35,790 bases of DNA from Verrucomicrobia bacterium UBA6015 (GTDB lineage: Bacteria; Verrucomicrobiota; Kiritimatiellia; UBA8416), in assembly GCA_002428045.1 (NCBI GenBank), contig DIZZ01000215.1, positions 1 to 35,790 on the forward strand, read 5' to 3'. The notes beneath the pieces were generated by a model, which searched no databases, was not told the origin of the DNA, and was given only the letters and a program-made list of their open reading frames with translations. Shown one piece after another: positions 24,672 to 33,004 of the stretch. The translations under genes were made by a program, and so were the position numbers. Positions within the stretch are counted from its first letter, which is position 1; each line of letters begins with the position of its first letter.

Positions 24672-25994
24672 CTAAAAAATATTCGGGGGGATCCGACGTC
24701 CGATGCTTCGACGGTAGTGCCAGTTGACGCCCAGATAGAAAAGTTGCCGCAGGGGATGCCGCAGGGCTTTCCAACCTCCCCATACGCGCTGCATGATGGA
24801 CCGGATGGAATAGACATCCTCATACAACGACCAGTAGGCGGTGGTCAACGCCTCTGGACTCATGTTCCGGGGTTTGTGCACGGCCTCCGCGCCATGGTAG
24901 CGATAGATGTCGTCATGACAAAGGCGTCCGGCCTGTTGCATCGCGTGGTAGAAGTCGGTTCCCGGGATGGGCGTAAGGATATAGAAGCGCGGCACGATAA
25001 TGCGGGTCTCCCGGATGAATCCTGCCGTCGCCGCGATTGATGCCAAGGTATCGCCTTCCCCACCGACGACCATCTCGGTGGAGACCTCGATGCCCGCGGC
25101 GCGAATGCGGCGGATCAGCGCTGGATATTCGGATGGCACCGCCCACCCCTTGCCCATGGCGTCCAGGCTTTCCGGCGATATGCTTTCCAGCCCGAAGCTC
25201 AAGGCCATGCAGCCACTGGCGGCTAACGCCGATAACAAGCGGTCATCGCGGCCCACGGTGATGCTGCATTGCGACATCCATTGCATCCCGAGCGGGGAGA
25301 TCTGCTGGCAGAGCGAAAGCATATACTCAGGATCTGCATAAATGTTGTCGTCGAGCAGGATGAACCGCCGCCATCCCAGCGAACGGATGTGGCGGATATC
25401 ACGTAGCACATCCGCTTCGGTCCGCCGCTGATAGCGACCCCGATATAGGCAATAAACGCTGCAGAACGAGCAGGTGTTGGGACAGCCGCGTCCCGCCTGC
25501 ACGGGCAGCCAGTCGCCAATCGCCTTGCTTGTCAACAGCTCGTAGCGGGGTAGGGGAAGCGTCAGGGTTTCGGTCGCTTCGGCTCGGTAAAGCCGCTGCA
25601 TAGCCCCGGATTGAAAGTCATCCAGAAGGCGTGGCCACACCGTTTCGGCATCCCCAACGACCACGGCATCGGCATGTTTCAAGGCTTCCTCCGGCATGAG
25701 GCTGGCCATGTAGCCCCCGATGACAACCGGCTTGCCCTGCTGGCGAAAGCGATCGGCAATATCGAGCGATCGGATGATGGCGTGCCCCATGCCGCTGATC
25801 CCGATCAGGTCGGCATCGGTATTCCAGGGGATATCCTCAATCGTCTCCAGGCAGATCTCGGTGGACCAACCGGCGGGCGACAATGCCGCCAGCAGGGGCA
25901 AGGCCAAGCCGGGAAAATACAAGCGGCACTGCTTTACCGGTTGGCGATCAGGGCCATACGGACTGGACTGGATAAGCAGGACTTTATTCATCAT
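24672..25994 (-). CDS. Radical SAM protein C with B12-binding-like N-terminal domain
   Basis: The 440-residue protein is the last gene of the six-gene operon. The N-terminal third resembles a B12-binding Rossmann domain (DLIGISGMGH, PVVIGGYMASLMPEEAL, AVVVGDAE), but the DxHxxG cobalamin-ligating histidine motif is not seen. Radical SAM cluster cysteines are C171, C175 and C178 in GRGCPNTCSFCSVYC, followed by ILLDDNIY, SFGLESISPESLD and PIPGTDFYHAM. A tail of about 70 residues carries KPRNMSPEAL and a tryptophan-rich part. Of three ATG codons in a row (25997, 25994, 25991), 25994 has the best spacing from AGGAG. Its start overlaps the previous stop by one base. The reaction is unknown; methyl transfer or C-C bond chemistry are family possibilities. 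Confidence 0.85.
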   Translation of the reverse strand: MMNKVLLIQSSPYGPDRQPVKQCRLYFPGLALPLLAALSPAGWSTEICLETIEDIPWNTDADLIGISGMGHAIIRSLDIADRFRQQGKPVVIGGYMASLMPEEALKHADAVVVGDAETVWPRLLDDFQSGAMQRLYRAEATETLTLPLPRYELLTSKAIGDWLPVQAGRGCPNTCSFCSVYCLYRGRYQRRTEADVLRDIRHIRSLGWRRFILLDDNIYADPEYMLSLCQQISPLGMQWMSQCSITVGRDDRLLSALAASGCMALSFGLESISPESLDAMGKGWAVPSEYPALIRRIRAAGIEVSTEMVVGGEGDTLASIAATAGFIRETRIIVPRFYILTPIPGTDFYHAMQQAGRLCHDDIYRYHGAEAVHKPRNMSPEALTTAYWSLYEDVYSIRSIMQRVWGGWKALRHPLRQLFYLGVNWHYRRSIGRRIPPNIF

Positions 25995-27361
25995 CATAAA
26001 CTCCTGACGACGTTGCCGAGATATTGCCATGTCACCCGTGTTGCCCCGAGGCCCAGGCGCAGGGTCTGACGCACGCCGTACGCCCTGCAATGCTTGACCA
26101 TCGTTGCCGGGCGTAGGGCCAGTCGCCAATACAAACGGATGATCTCCCAATAGTACGCCGAGAGGGAGAGTCGTCCAGGGACCACCACGAGATGCGCCAG
26201 ATCCCATTGCGCAGGGTCGTGTGTGATAAGCCGTCCGGCGTATTCGGCATACGGCTCCGTTCCGGGGAGCGGCGTGAAGGGCTGGAGGTTGACATACTGG
26301 AGTCCTAGCCGCTGCAGCCAGTCGCCCAGCTTTCGGAACTGCGTGCGATTCCAATCCGTGCCAAGGATCAAGGTGGCGTAGCAATCGACGCCAAGGTCTG
26401 CCAGCACGGCGACCGCCTCCTCGTTCTGGGCGGTGGTGGTCTGTTTGGCATACGCATCCAGTTCGTCGGCTGCACAAGATTCGAGGCCGACGATGACGGC
26501 ACGCAGCCCGGCCTTGCGCAGGGTCGACAACACATCTGGATTGGCGGCAATGAAATCGGCACGACCATAGATCAGATAGCGTTTGAGGATCCCCGCCTCA
26601 CGCACCCGCTGACAGAAATCCAGCACGCGCTCGCGCGAAACCAGGAAGTTGTCATCCACGATGTAGACGTCAGGTTCGGCGATATCCCGCAATTCGGCAA
26701 TGACCGCATCCATCGGGCGTTCGGTGTACCGATGCCGCGTGATCTCACGGCAGAAGCAGAACCGGCAACCGTAGGGACAGCCATACGACGTCTTCATCAA
26801 GGCGCACGGCTTGTGAAAGAGATAGTAATAGTGGTGGCGGTATTTCTGCGTGATCGCACGATCCGGCGGAGGCGGCATGGCCGTGAAATCCGGCTCGGGC
26901 AGGGATTCGCCCCGTCGCCATAGCCCGACAGGCAAAGGGGCTCCCCATGGATTTTCCCCGCCCGCAAGGCGGCGCACGATCTCGCGGAAGACTTGCCAGC
27001 CGTTGGCGGCCACGATGAAATCGATATGTGGATCGTCTACATCCTGCGGACACACCTCGGCATGTATCCCGCCGACGATCACCTTGCAGTCGGGCAGCAA
27101 CTGATGAATCTCGCGAGCGGCAGCCTTGATCACCGGGATATGCGTGATGTAGCCGGACATCGCGACCAGGTCAGGGGGCGCGGCTCGCAGGACGGCTCGC
27201 AGAGGCCGTCGATCCAGCATCATGTCCACCACGTCAAGGTCCACCGCCAGATCTCGAACCGCCGCCGCCAGGATCTCCAGTTCAAGCGGTTCACAAAGCA
27301 TCACATGCTGCAAGCCGATTGTCTGGCGCGGTGGCGGTAGGCGCAATAGCAGGACTTTCAT
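25994..27361 (-). CDS. Radical SAM protein B with B12-binding-like N-terminal domain
   Basis: The 455-residue protein has an N-terminal Rossmann-like domain: CEPLELEILAAAV, DLVAMSGYITHIPVIKAAA and VIVGGIHAEVCPQDV. This is the B12-binding layout, yet no DxHxxG histidine motif is visible. The radical SAM core has C195, C199 and C202 in TSYGCPYGCRFCFC, then YIVDDNFLV, AVIVGLESC and PFTPLPGTEPY. The C-terminal region holds WDLAHLVVVP and a Y/W-rich stretch. It is most like the methyl or alkyl-lipid-modifying group (HpnR-like), by recollection of motifs only. It is a clear sister of protein A at 27968-29299. AAGGAGG precedes ATG 27361, which overlaps the methyltransferase stop by four bases (ATGA). 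Confidence 0.85.
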   Translation of the reverse strand: MKVLLLRLPPPRQTIGLQHVMLCEPLELEILAAAVRDLAVDLDVVDMMLDRRPLRAVLRAAPPDLVAMSGYITHIPVIKAAAREIHQLLPDCKVIVGGIHAEVCPQDVDDPHIDFIVAANGWQVFREIVRRLAGGENPWGAPLPVGLWRRGESLPEPDFTAMPPPPDRAITQKYRHHYYYLFHKPCALMKTSYGCPYGCRFCFCREITRHRYTERPMDAVIAELRDIAEPDVYIVDDNFLVSRERVLDFCQRVREAGILKRYLIYGRADFIAANPDVLSTLRKAGLRAVIVGLESCAADELDAYAKQTTTAQNEEAVAVLADLGVDCYATLILGTDWNRTQFRKLGDWLQRLGLQYVNLQPFTPLPGTEPYAEYAGRLITHDPAQWDLAHLVVVPGRLSLSAYYWEIIRLYWRLALRPATMVKHCRAYGVRQTLRLGLGATRVTWQYLGNVVRSL

Positions 27362-27975
27362 CGGGCACCCTCCTTGCGCCAGTGCCAGAGGCAAAGTGCT
27401 GGCATGGGCCGTGTGGTGAGGCGGGTGACGACCGGCGTCGTCAACGGCAGGCCCTTGGTGTAGTGGTTCATCGTCATGACGTCCGGATAGACGGCGGGCG
27501 ACGTGGTCAGCTTCACCAGCCTGAGGGTGAATCGATCATACCCTGTGAGCGATGCCGCACAGGCGATCAGCAGATGTCCGCCGGGCTTGAGGCTCTGTGT
27601 CATCCGCCGCAGCGCCTCCGGGGGATCGCCAGCATACGGCAAGGCATGCAGGCAAATAACGGCATCATACGCCTCCACAGGCTCGCGCAACGCCTCCATC
27701 GCCTCCACCCGGAACGCGGTCTGCGGGTATGATATAAGGGCCTGCTTGATCATTCCATCCGAGGCATCGATCCCCAGATAATTCCCCTTTATGCCCGCCT
27801 GCCGGATGTCGCCATAAAGCTGCCCGGGGCCGCAACCGACATCGAGAATATCGAGGCTCTGGCCGATTGCTGACAACGTTTTCAGAACCGCTTGGCGAGT
27901 AGGCTGCAAGGACACTCGCTGCACCCAGAGTCGATGGTAACGGGGTGCCCAGAAATCCCAGATCTGCTTAGGCAT
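27358..27975 (-). CDS. Class I SAM-dependent methyltransferase
   Basis: The 205-residue enzyme has motif I ILDVGCGPGQLYG at about residues 43-55, the acidic end of strand 2 in YLGIDASDGM, and CLHALPYAGDPPEALRRM with SLKPGGHLLIA further on. The N-terminus IWDFWAPRYHRLWVQRVSLQ is like UbiE-type small-molecule or lipid methyltransferases. AGGAGG precedes ATG 27975, so the longer frame is not used. It overlaps protein A's gene by eight bases and protein B's by four, being sandwiched between the two sister radical SAM genes. The methyl acceptor is unknown; a product of the radical SAM pair is a likely candidate. Confidence 0.86.
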   Translation of the reverse strand: MPKQIWDFWAPRYHRLWVQRVSLQPTRQAVLKTLSAIGQSLDILDVGCGPGQLYGDIRQAGIKGNYLGIDASDGMIKQALISYPQTAFRVEAMEALREPVEAYDAVICLHALPYAGDPPEALRRMTQSLKPGGHLLIACAASLTGYDRFTLRLVKLTTSPAVYPDVMTMNHYTKGLPLTTPVVTRLTTRPMPALCLWHWRKEGAR

Positions 27976-29299
27976 GAGGACGCCTCCTCTGGTTGAAGCG
28001 GCGGGACAACACACGCCAAACGAAGGCACGGTTGCGCAGGATGCCCGCGCTTACTGCATAAAACCGCCAGTAGAAAGCCAGCCGTCCCATGTGTGTCGGC
28101 CGCATCACCAGATGGCGCAGATCCCAGTGGCGCGGGTTGTCTGTGCATATCCGGTGGCGATACTGGGAGAAATCATCGGTGCCGGGGAACGGACTGAAAA
28201 TCGACATCGAAAAGACGTCCAGGCGGTTTTCGCGTATCCATTCACGCAACTGGCGGAATTCCGCCACCGTGGCATCGGGCTCAATCATGAAAAGACCGAT
28301 GCACCGGATCCCTGCATCCCGCAGCAGGGCGATACAGCGTGCATTATCATCCGCTGAGCACTGCTTCTTGTACGCCGCCAGTCGTTCCGGATCAACCGCC
28401 TCAAGCCCGACAATGATTTCCACGATCCCCATCTGCTTTAGCCGTGACAGCGATGCTGCTGCCCGGACCACCTCTCCGGCGCGGGCATAGATAATCAGTT
28501 GCTTGCGGATGCCGCGACGTTCGATTTCAGCCGCTAGCACATTGACCCGTGCCATATCGGCCAGAAAGGTATCGTCGACAATCCAGACCGTCTCGGCAGG
28601 TAGACCTTCCAGTTCTGCCACCACGGCGAGTACCGGGCGGGCTGCATAATGGCCATCGTTCAGCAGCTTGCAGCAGCAGAATCGACAATCGTACGGACAG
28701 CCATACGCTGATTTCAGCAACGCCACCGGGCCATAATCCAGATAATTGAACTGCGACCGATGGTTCAGGAAATGCGAGCGATCCGGCGGTGGCAGCGTGG
28801 TGCTGTCGACCGCCTGCGGTGCCTGTCGGATCCAGCCCCCATCGCGGGGGCGATGCAGGGTGCCCGGTACCTTGGCCACCTGCCCGGTGCGTCGCCATTG
28901 CGCCAGTAAAACCTGAAAGGTCACCGCGCCGCCATGATGGACCAGCACATCGAAATCGCTCTGCGTATAGGCTTCGGGATCAAGCGCGACATCCACGCCG
29001 CCAGCCACCAGCACCACGGCAGGCGATAGGTTGTGGATTCGCCGGGCCAGATCAATCATCACGAGGCGCATCGGATGATACCCAGTAATCGCCACAAGCT
29101 TCGGTTCGGTGTGTCTGAGGACGCGCCGCAGGGATCGACGATCCACCAGGGGATCATAGATTGCCCAACGGCAACCTTCCGCTCCTGCTACCGCCGCCAA
29201 CTGTTCCAGTTCCAGCGGCTCGCAACAGATCCCCGCCAACAGGGATAGTCCCTGATCGTGGTGTGGCCGTACCAGCAGCACATCAACGCCTGAAGACAT
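27968..29299 (-). CDS. Radical SAM protein A with B12-binding-like N-terminal domain
   Basis: The 443-residue protein is the sister of protein B: CCEPLELEQLAAVAG corresponds to CEPLELEILAAAV, and VDRRSLRRVLR to LDRRPLRAVLR. The N-terminal Rossmann part ends VVLVAGGVDVALDPEAY. The radical SAM cysteines are C201, C205 and C208 in SAYGCPYDCRFCCC, followed by WIVDDTFLADM, EIIVGLEAVDPERL and SPFPGTDDF. The tail repeats the WDLRHLVMRP and W/Y-rich features. AAGGAGG precedes ATG 29299, so an upstream extension of 63 residues is rejected. The start lies inside the 3' end of the preceding acyltransferase gene. The DxHxxG ligand motif of cobalamin domains is missing, so B12 use is uncertain. Confidence 0.85.
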   Translation of the reverse strand: MSSGVDVLLVRPHHDQGLSLLAGICCEPLELEQLAAVAGAEGCRWAIYDPLVDRRSLRRVLRHTEPKLVAITGYHPMRLVMIDLARRIHNLSPAVVLVAGGVDVALDPEAYTQSDFDVLVHHGGAVTFQVLLAQWRRTGQVAKVPGTLHRPRDGGWIRQAPQAVDSTTLPPPDRSHFLNHRSQFNYLDYGPVALLKSAYGCPYDCRFCCCKLLNDGHYAARPVLAVVAELEGLPAETVWIVDDTFLADMARVNVLAAEIERRGIRKQLIIYARAGEVVRAAASLSRLKQMGIVEIIVGLEAVDPERLAAYKKQCSADDNARCIALLRDAGIRCIGLFMIEPDATVAEFRQLREWIRENRLDVFSMSIFSPFPGTDDFSQYRHRICTDNPRHWDLRHLVMRPTHMGRLAFYWRFYAVSAGILRNRAFVWRVLSRRFNQRRRPHA

Positions 29300-30281
29300 G
29301 GACACCTCCTTCAGGGGGGCGATACGACAAGCACCGTGCCGCCATCCGTAATCCTTTGTTAACCGCCTTGTTCGCATGCCGGGCATGCAAATGACGCGCC
29401 ACCAACTGTCCTCCGAGCCGTTGCTTCGCGAGTTCCGCCGTCTGCCCCAGTTCCACCGTGTGGCAGCCTTCTTCAAACGCCTCGGCAATCACGGCGAGCA
29501 GAAGGTTCCAATACACATCATACCGGTCGCGCAAGGCATAATCCATGCCGCCGAACAAAAAGTACAAGGTGCCGCCATCCCGCACCGTCTGGATGAATCC
29601 CAAGGCGTGCCCCTGCATCTTGAACCCGGTGATCCGTGCGGGAAAGCGCTGGAAAAAATCGACCGGCTGGCATTCGAGCTGAAAGGCGGAACGCTGCCAT
29701 ACCGATCGGTATAGGGCATAGTAATCCAGGCCGAATTCAGAGGGAAGCAGGCGGCTAGCCGCCACGCCCTCCCATCGCGATTGTGCCTGGCGAATCCGGC
29801 GCCGGTAGGAACTCCGGAACGACGCAAGCCATGTGGACATGCCTCCATCGGCAGGCAGCACGAGTCGACAACCGGGCAATGTCAGGCCATCGTTCCAGCC
29901 CGGCCAAGAGGCCCCCGCCTCGGCATTGAGCACCAGTGTGATGCCAGCCAGGGTTGCCAGATGGTGGCGTAGTGCCATACCACTGGCCGCATCCCCAAAC
30001 ACATAGCCTGGCTCCCCGACCGAGAGCGGGCACCCAATCACGGTGACCGGTATCCGTATTCCCTGTGACCTCCAGAAGGTCAGCACATTGAGCTTGTGCC
30101 GGTAGGTGACCGCGATTGAGCCCTCCGTTCCTTCGCCTGCGAGGTAATAGCGCTGACCACAAGGATTGACATCCTCCAGGATATTCAACGAATCCCGCTG
30201 CAGGAAGGGATTCCCCGCAGCAATCCCATTCCACGCCGCCGGGAGCTCGGCAGCCGTTGAGTATGAACGGAGTATTGTCAC
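29283..30281 (-). CDS. GNAT-type acyltransferase, BioF2/CelD-like
   Basis: The 332-residue protein reads as a GNAT-superfamily member with two domains, like the CelD/BioF2/FemAB-related family. In the middle, SFRSSYRRRIRQAQSRWEGV is the typical charged helix of this family, and then come DYYALYRSVWQRSAFQLECQ, the strand FIQTVRDGGTLYFLFGGMDY and GCHTVELGQTAELAKQRLGG, the acyl-CoA-binding end. The family attaches acyl or amino acid groups to varied acceptors in polysaccharide and lipid pathways. The gene overlaps the one before by four bases (ATGA) and the next by 17. Length is normal. Acceptor and donor cannot be told from sequence. Confidence 0.75.
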   Translation of the reverse strand: MTILRSYSTAAELPAAWNGIAAGNPFLQRDSLNILEDVNPCGQRYYLAGEGTEGSIAVTYRHKLNVLTFWRSQGIRIPVTVIGCPLSVGEPGYVFGDAASGMALRHHLATLAGITLVLNAEAGASWPGWNDGLTLPGCRLVLPADGGMSTWLASFRSSYRRRIRQAQSRWEGVAASRLLPSEFGLDYYALYRSVWQRSAFQLECQPVDFFQRFPARITGFKMQGHALGFIQTVRDGGTLYFLFGGMDYALRDRYDVYWNLLLAVIAEAFEEGCHTVELGQTAELAKQRLGGQLVARHLHARHANKAVNKGLRMAARCLSYRPPEGGVHVFRR

Positions 30282-31369
30282 CTGACTCGGCTCCCGATGA
30301 CATAGGCTTCATACGTATGCGCGGGGGCATCCAACCAGCGGGTATTCAGGCTCAGGGATTGCTCATTCTCATCAAGGATCCACCCGGTCTCGCAAATGGC
30401 AAAGCGATCACGAATCCGTGCGAAGCATTCCGCCATCATCCCCAGGGCCACTCCCCGGTGCTGATGCGAGGGAACCACACCAATCTCGGCAATCTTGCAA
30501 CGACGGATGGGTTGATGCCGGATCCGGTAGCGCCAGAGCGCCCCCAGCCCCAGTCTTCCACCCGGGGGAACCAGCGCATCAAAATCCGGATACCAGAGCA
30601 GGAAGCCCACCGGACGATCCCCATCCATCGCCACTATGAAATGCTCCGGTTTAAGGAACAGCCGGAAGGAGTGGAACAGCTCATAATCCTCGGCCGGTGT
30701 CCGCGTGAAATAAAACGGGTGGCCTTCAAAACAGGCATTATTCAATGCCGTATAACAGGCGATCTCGCGTCGAATATCACTGAAATCGGCAGCTCGGAAA
30801 CGATAGCGCCGGAACAAGCCCGGCAACACGCGTGCATGTCGGCCGAACGAGAATGCGCCCACGTCATAGGCATAGGACGTCATCTTCTGTATGTGATCGA
30901 CATGTGGACGGAGCCAGTCGGCATAATAGGCTGGATTCGAGGGCACCCCGAAACAGGGCTGACCAGCGTCCTTCGTGGCAAAGCCGAAGCCATTGTTCAC
31001 ATGCCCGTTTAATCCGATCACGATTTGCGGCAAACCCAGGCTGGCGGCATGCTGCCGGCTGGCATCCAGCAGAATGGACAGCGCCTGCTGGCCGCCCTCG
31101 GGGGCCAAGTCCAGGAATGCGATCTGCAGCGTATCCGGCAAGCCCTCGGCAACCATCCAGACGGCGGTGGCCAGCGCGCGGCCGCCAGAATCACGCACCA
31201 CGACCGGGATTCGCCGGGTCCGCGCGGCGAAGGCGCTCCGGGGGCAGAGCAACAGTCGGATCAGGTCTTCTTCGGAATCACGCGCCGCAGGCTGCCCGAT
31301 CCGCCGCAGGGTACGGCGATAAAGGAAGAACCGCCGTGCAGACACACGCTCGACCAAGGGCAGGGACAT
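30278..31369 (-). CDS. GNAT family N-acetyltransferase, long form
   Basis: The 363-residue protein has a GNAT domain in its C-terminal half: the strand FIVAMDGDRPVGFLLWYPD, then motif A IGVVPSHQHRGVALGMM, where the Q/R-x-x-G-x-G/A loop binds acyl-CoA pyrophosphate. The N-terminal half (1-170) has its own GNAT-like shape (RIPVVVRDSGGRALATAVWM and FLDLAPEGGQQALSILLD), which suggests a tandem GNAT fold. This is the first gene of the operon; no good Shine-Dalgarno stands before ATG 31369. The second gene starts in its last four bases. It may act with the next acyltransferase on one scaffold. The acceptor is unknown. Confidence 0.8.
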   Translation of the reverse strand: MSLPLVERVSARRFFLYRRTLRRIGQPAARDSEEDLIRLLLCPRSAFAARTRRIPVVVRDSGGRALATAVWMVAEGLPDTLQIAFLDLAPEGGQQALSILLDASRQHAASLGLPQIVIGLNGHVNNGFGFATKDAGQPCFGVPSNPAYYADWLRPHVDHIQKMTSYAYDVGAFSFGRHARVLPGLFRRYRFRAADFSDIRREIACYTALNNACFEGHPFYFTRTPAEDYELFHSFRLFLKPEHFIVAMDGDRPVGFLLWYPDFDALVPPGGRLGLGALWRYRIRHQPIRRCKIAEIGVVPSHQHRGVALGMMAECFARIRDRFAICETGWILDENEQSLSLNTRWLDAPAHTYEAYVIGSRVR

Positions 31370-31487
31370 GATAAGATCTTTCGTTCATCGGTTGCTCGCA
31401 AAATGCTTGACCGAGTTCGAATCCTAGCACACAAGGCGGCAATGTAAAACGGATTCTGCCAGTAATGCGGTTTCACTAAAACGGGAT

Positions 31488-31516
31488 TTGCACCGCTCGG
31501 CGATATGCGGTATGAT
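31488..31516 (+). promoter_or_regulatory. Sigma-70-like promoter of the type II secretion operon
   Basis: TTGCAC (31488-31493), 17-base spacer, TATGAT (31511-31516). Both boxes are close to consensus with ideal spacing, and the -10 is 45 bases before the gspG ATG, which has AGGAGG. This is the best promoter match in the window. Confidence 0.65.
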
Positions 31517-31561
31517 AGAAAGACGTGTGGATTGGTGTATTAACAAACGTAGGAGGTGGAT

Positions 31562-31975
31562 ATGCGCATGCAGGTAGGAAATGTCAGTTGTGGGGGACGT
31601 TCCGGGTTTACGTTGATCGAGGTGCTGCTGGTGGTCGCGATCCTGGGGATCCTGGCGGCGGTGGTTGTGGGTAATTTCGGCAATCATGGCGATAACGCGC
31701 GGATCAAGGCGACGCGTACGAGTATTGCCGCGATCGCCACACAGATCGATGTTTACCAGCTCGATACGGGGCGCTATCCGTCCTCGCTACAGAATCTGCT
31801 CACCAGCTCTGGTGAGCAGAACTGGAATGGCCCTTATGTCCGTGGCGGCGAGGCGGCGCTGCAGGATTCCTGGGGCACGCCCCTGAGCTACCGGCTGGAG
31901 GGCAACAGCTACAAAATCGTTTCGGCGGCCAAGGATACGCAGATGGGTACTGAGGATGACATCACCAGTTGGTAA
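31562..31975 (+). CDS. gspG: Type II secretion major pseudopilin GspG
   Basis: The 137-residue protein carries the prepilin signature GFTLIEVLLVVAILGILAAV with G before F as the peptidase site and E at position +5. The C-terminal MGTEDDI is the calcium-binding end typical of GspG, and YPSSLQNLL with DSWGTPLSYR are further GspG marks. It forms the pseudopilus that pushes folded proteins through the outer membrane. AGGAGG (31551-31556) precedes ATG 31562. The gene heads a plus-strand operon of pseudopilin genes. No prepilin peptidase, GspD, GspE or GspF is in the window, so they lie elsewhere. Confidence 0.9.
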   Translation: MRMQVGNVSCGGRSGFTLIEVLLVVAILGILAAVVVGNFGNHGDNARIKATRTSIAAIATQIDVYQLDTGRYPSSLQNLLTSSGEQNWNGPYVRGGEAALQDSWGTPLSYRLEGNSYKIVSAAKDTQMGTEDDITSW

Positions 31976-32035
31976 TGTCATTGGCACGGGGCCGTTGGGT
32001 GTACTATTCTACGGTCTCGTTGGAGAGGATGATTA

Positions 32036-32605
32036 ATGCGCAGGTTTTCTGGATTTACCTTGATCGAGCTGTTGCTGGTGATGGTGATCATCGGCGTCAT
32101 CACGGCCGTGGCCGTGCCTGAGTATGTCCGCTCGATGCAGGGTAACCGACTGCGCATGGCGGGACGTACGGTGGTGGCAGCCGGGCGCTATGCCCGCAGC
32201 ATGGCGGTCCTGCATCAGCGGGCCGTTACGCTTCGTTTCGAAGTCGGTGGCAGCGGCATCCTGATTGATGCGGCAAACGCCATCCCCTCGACAAATGCGG
32301 CGACGAATGCGGTGGCGTTGCCGGTGGCGGATGAACGCGAGCAGCCAGAACCCACTGCGACTGCCTCGACGCCGTCCGGGCCCGGCATGAGTATCCGTCT
32401 GGAACGGACGCTGGACCAGGTCACGATCGCGGCGGTTCACATCCAGGGGCATGAGGGTGGGGAGGATCCGGGGGCAGCGGCGATTGTCTATCAATCCAAT
32501 GGTCGTTGTACGCCCTACCGGATCCAGTTGAAGGATGCGCAGGACGCCGGGATGACCATCCGGGTCGATGCCTTGGCGTCGGCGGAGGTGGCCCGTGGTC
32601 ATTGA
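32036..32605 (+). CDS. gspH: Type II secretion minor pseudopilin GspH-like
   Basis: The 189-residue protein begins MRRFSGFTLIELLLVMVIIG, a prepilin leader with G-F cleavage and +5 glutamate, then an AVAVPEYVRSMQGNRL helix as in GspH/FimT proteins. Its C-terminal half is rich in strands and includes a low-complexity alanine-threonine-proline insert (about residues 85-120). GspH is one of the minor pseudopilins at the tip or base of the pseudopilus. GGAG precedes the ATG, 60 bases behind gspG. The assignment to GspH rests on order and on the FimT/GspH-like N-terminus, since minor pseudopilins are poorly conserved. Confidence 0.72.
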   Translation: MRRFSGFTLIELLLVMVIIGVITAVAVPEYVRSMQGNRLRMAGRTVVAAGRYARSMAVLHQRAVTLRFEVGGSGILIDAANAIPSTNAATNAVALPVADEREQPEPTATASTPSGPGMSIRLERTLDQVTIAAVHIQGHEGGEDPGAAAIVYQSNGRCTPYRIQLKDAQDAGMTIRVDALASAEVARGH

Positions 32606-32996
32606 TTTCAAGAAATGCCGATCCGGGTTGACACTGATCGAGGTGCTCCTCGCCATTTCGATTATGAGCCTGGGGTTGGTCATCATGCTGACTGCCATCT
32701 CACGTTGCCTGGCGGTGATGAAGATTTCGGAGAACTACCATAAGGCGATGTGGGCTCTGAGTGCTGGCGAGGTCGAGTTCCCTTTGTTGATGAAGGCCGG
32801 GACACCGCCAGAGGATTATGCGGTCGATCCGCAGGAGTACGACGGCATCATGTATGAGCGGATCATGGAGGATCCTGACGAAGACAGCGATAATAACGAG
32901 GTCCGCCTGCTGATCCTGACCACTAAACTCTCCTGGCAGGGGCGAGGAAGCGAGCAGGTGGAATCGATTCCGCGATACCTGGTCTATAGGAAATAG
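32595..32996 (+). CDS. gspI: Type II secretion minor pseudopilin GspI-like
   Basis: The 133-residue protein starts at GTG 32595, with GGAGG six bases upstream, and overlaps gspH by 11 bases. The leader ends SGLTLIEVLLAISIMSLGLV, which has G-L in place of the usual G-F cleavage pair and a +5 glutamate; the segment resembles the GspI/PulI helix. The size, below 140 residues, is normal for GspI, which nucleates the minor pseudopilin complex. The upstream frame to 32568 would overlap gspH more and is not used. The acidic PDEDSDNNE stretch may bind calcium, which is a guess. Confidence 0.75.
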   Translation: MVIDFKKCRSGLTLIEVLLAISIMSLGLVIMLTAISRCLAVMKISENYHKAMWALSAGEVEFPLLMKAGTPPEDYAVDPQEYDGIMYERIMEDPDEDSDNNEVRLLILTTKLSWQGRGSEQVESIPRYLVYRK

Positions 32997-33004
32997 GGGT
33001 AGGA

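Noticed and set aside
25995..26477. N-terminal extension of radical SAM protein C to about 601 residues
   Set aside because: The extension lies over the coding region of radical SAM protein B in another frame. AGGAG before ATG 25994 gives a clear start.
31406..31430. tRNA-like T-loop text GAGTTCGAATCC between the GNAT operon and gspG
   Set aside because: The flanking bases do not form a T-stem (CCGAG does not pair with CCTAG) and no other tRNA arms are found upstream.
31979..31999. Sigma-54-like box TTGGCACG before gspH
   Set aside because: The -12 element TTGC is not at the right distance. The position within an operon with a good sigma-70 promoter makes chance more likely.
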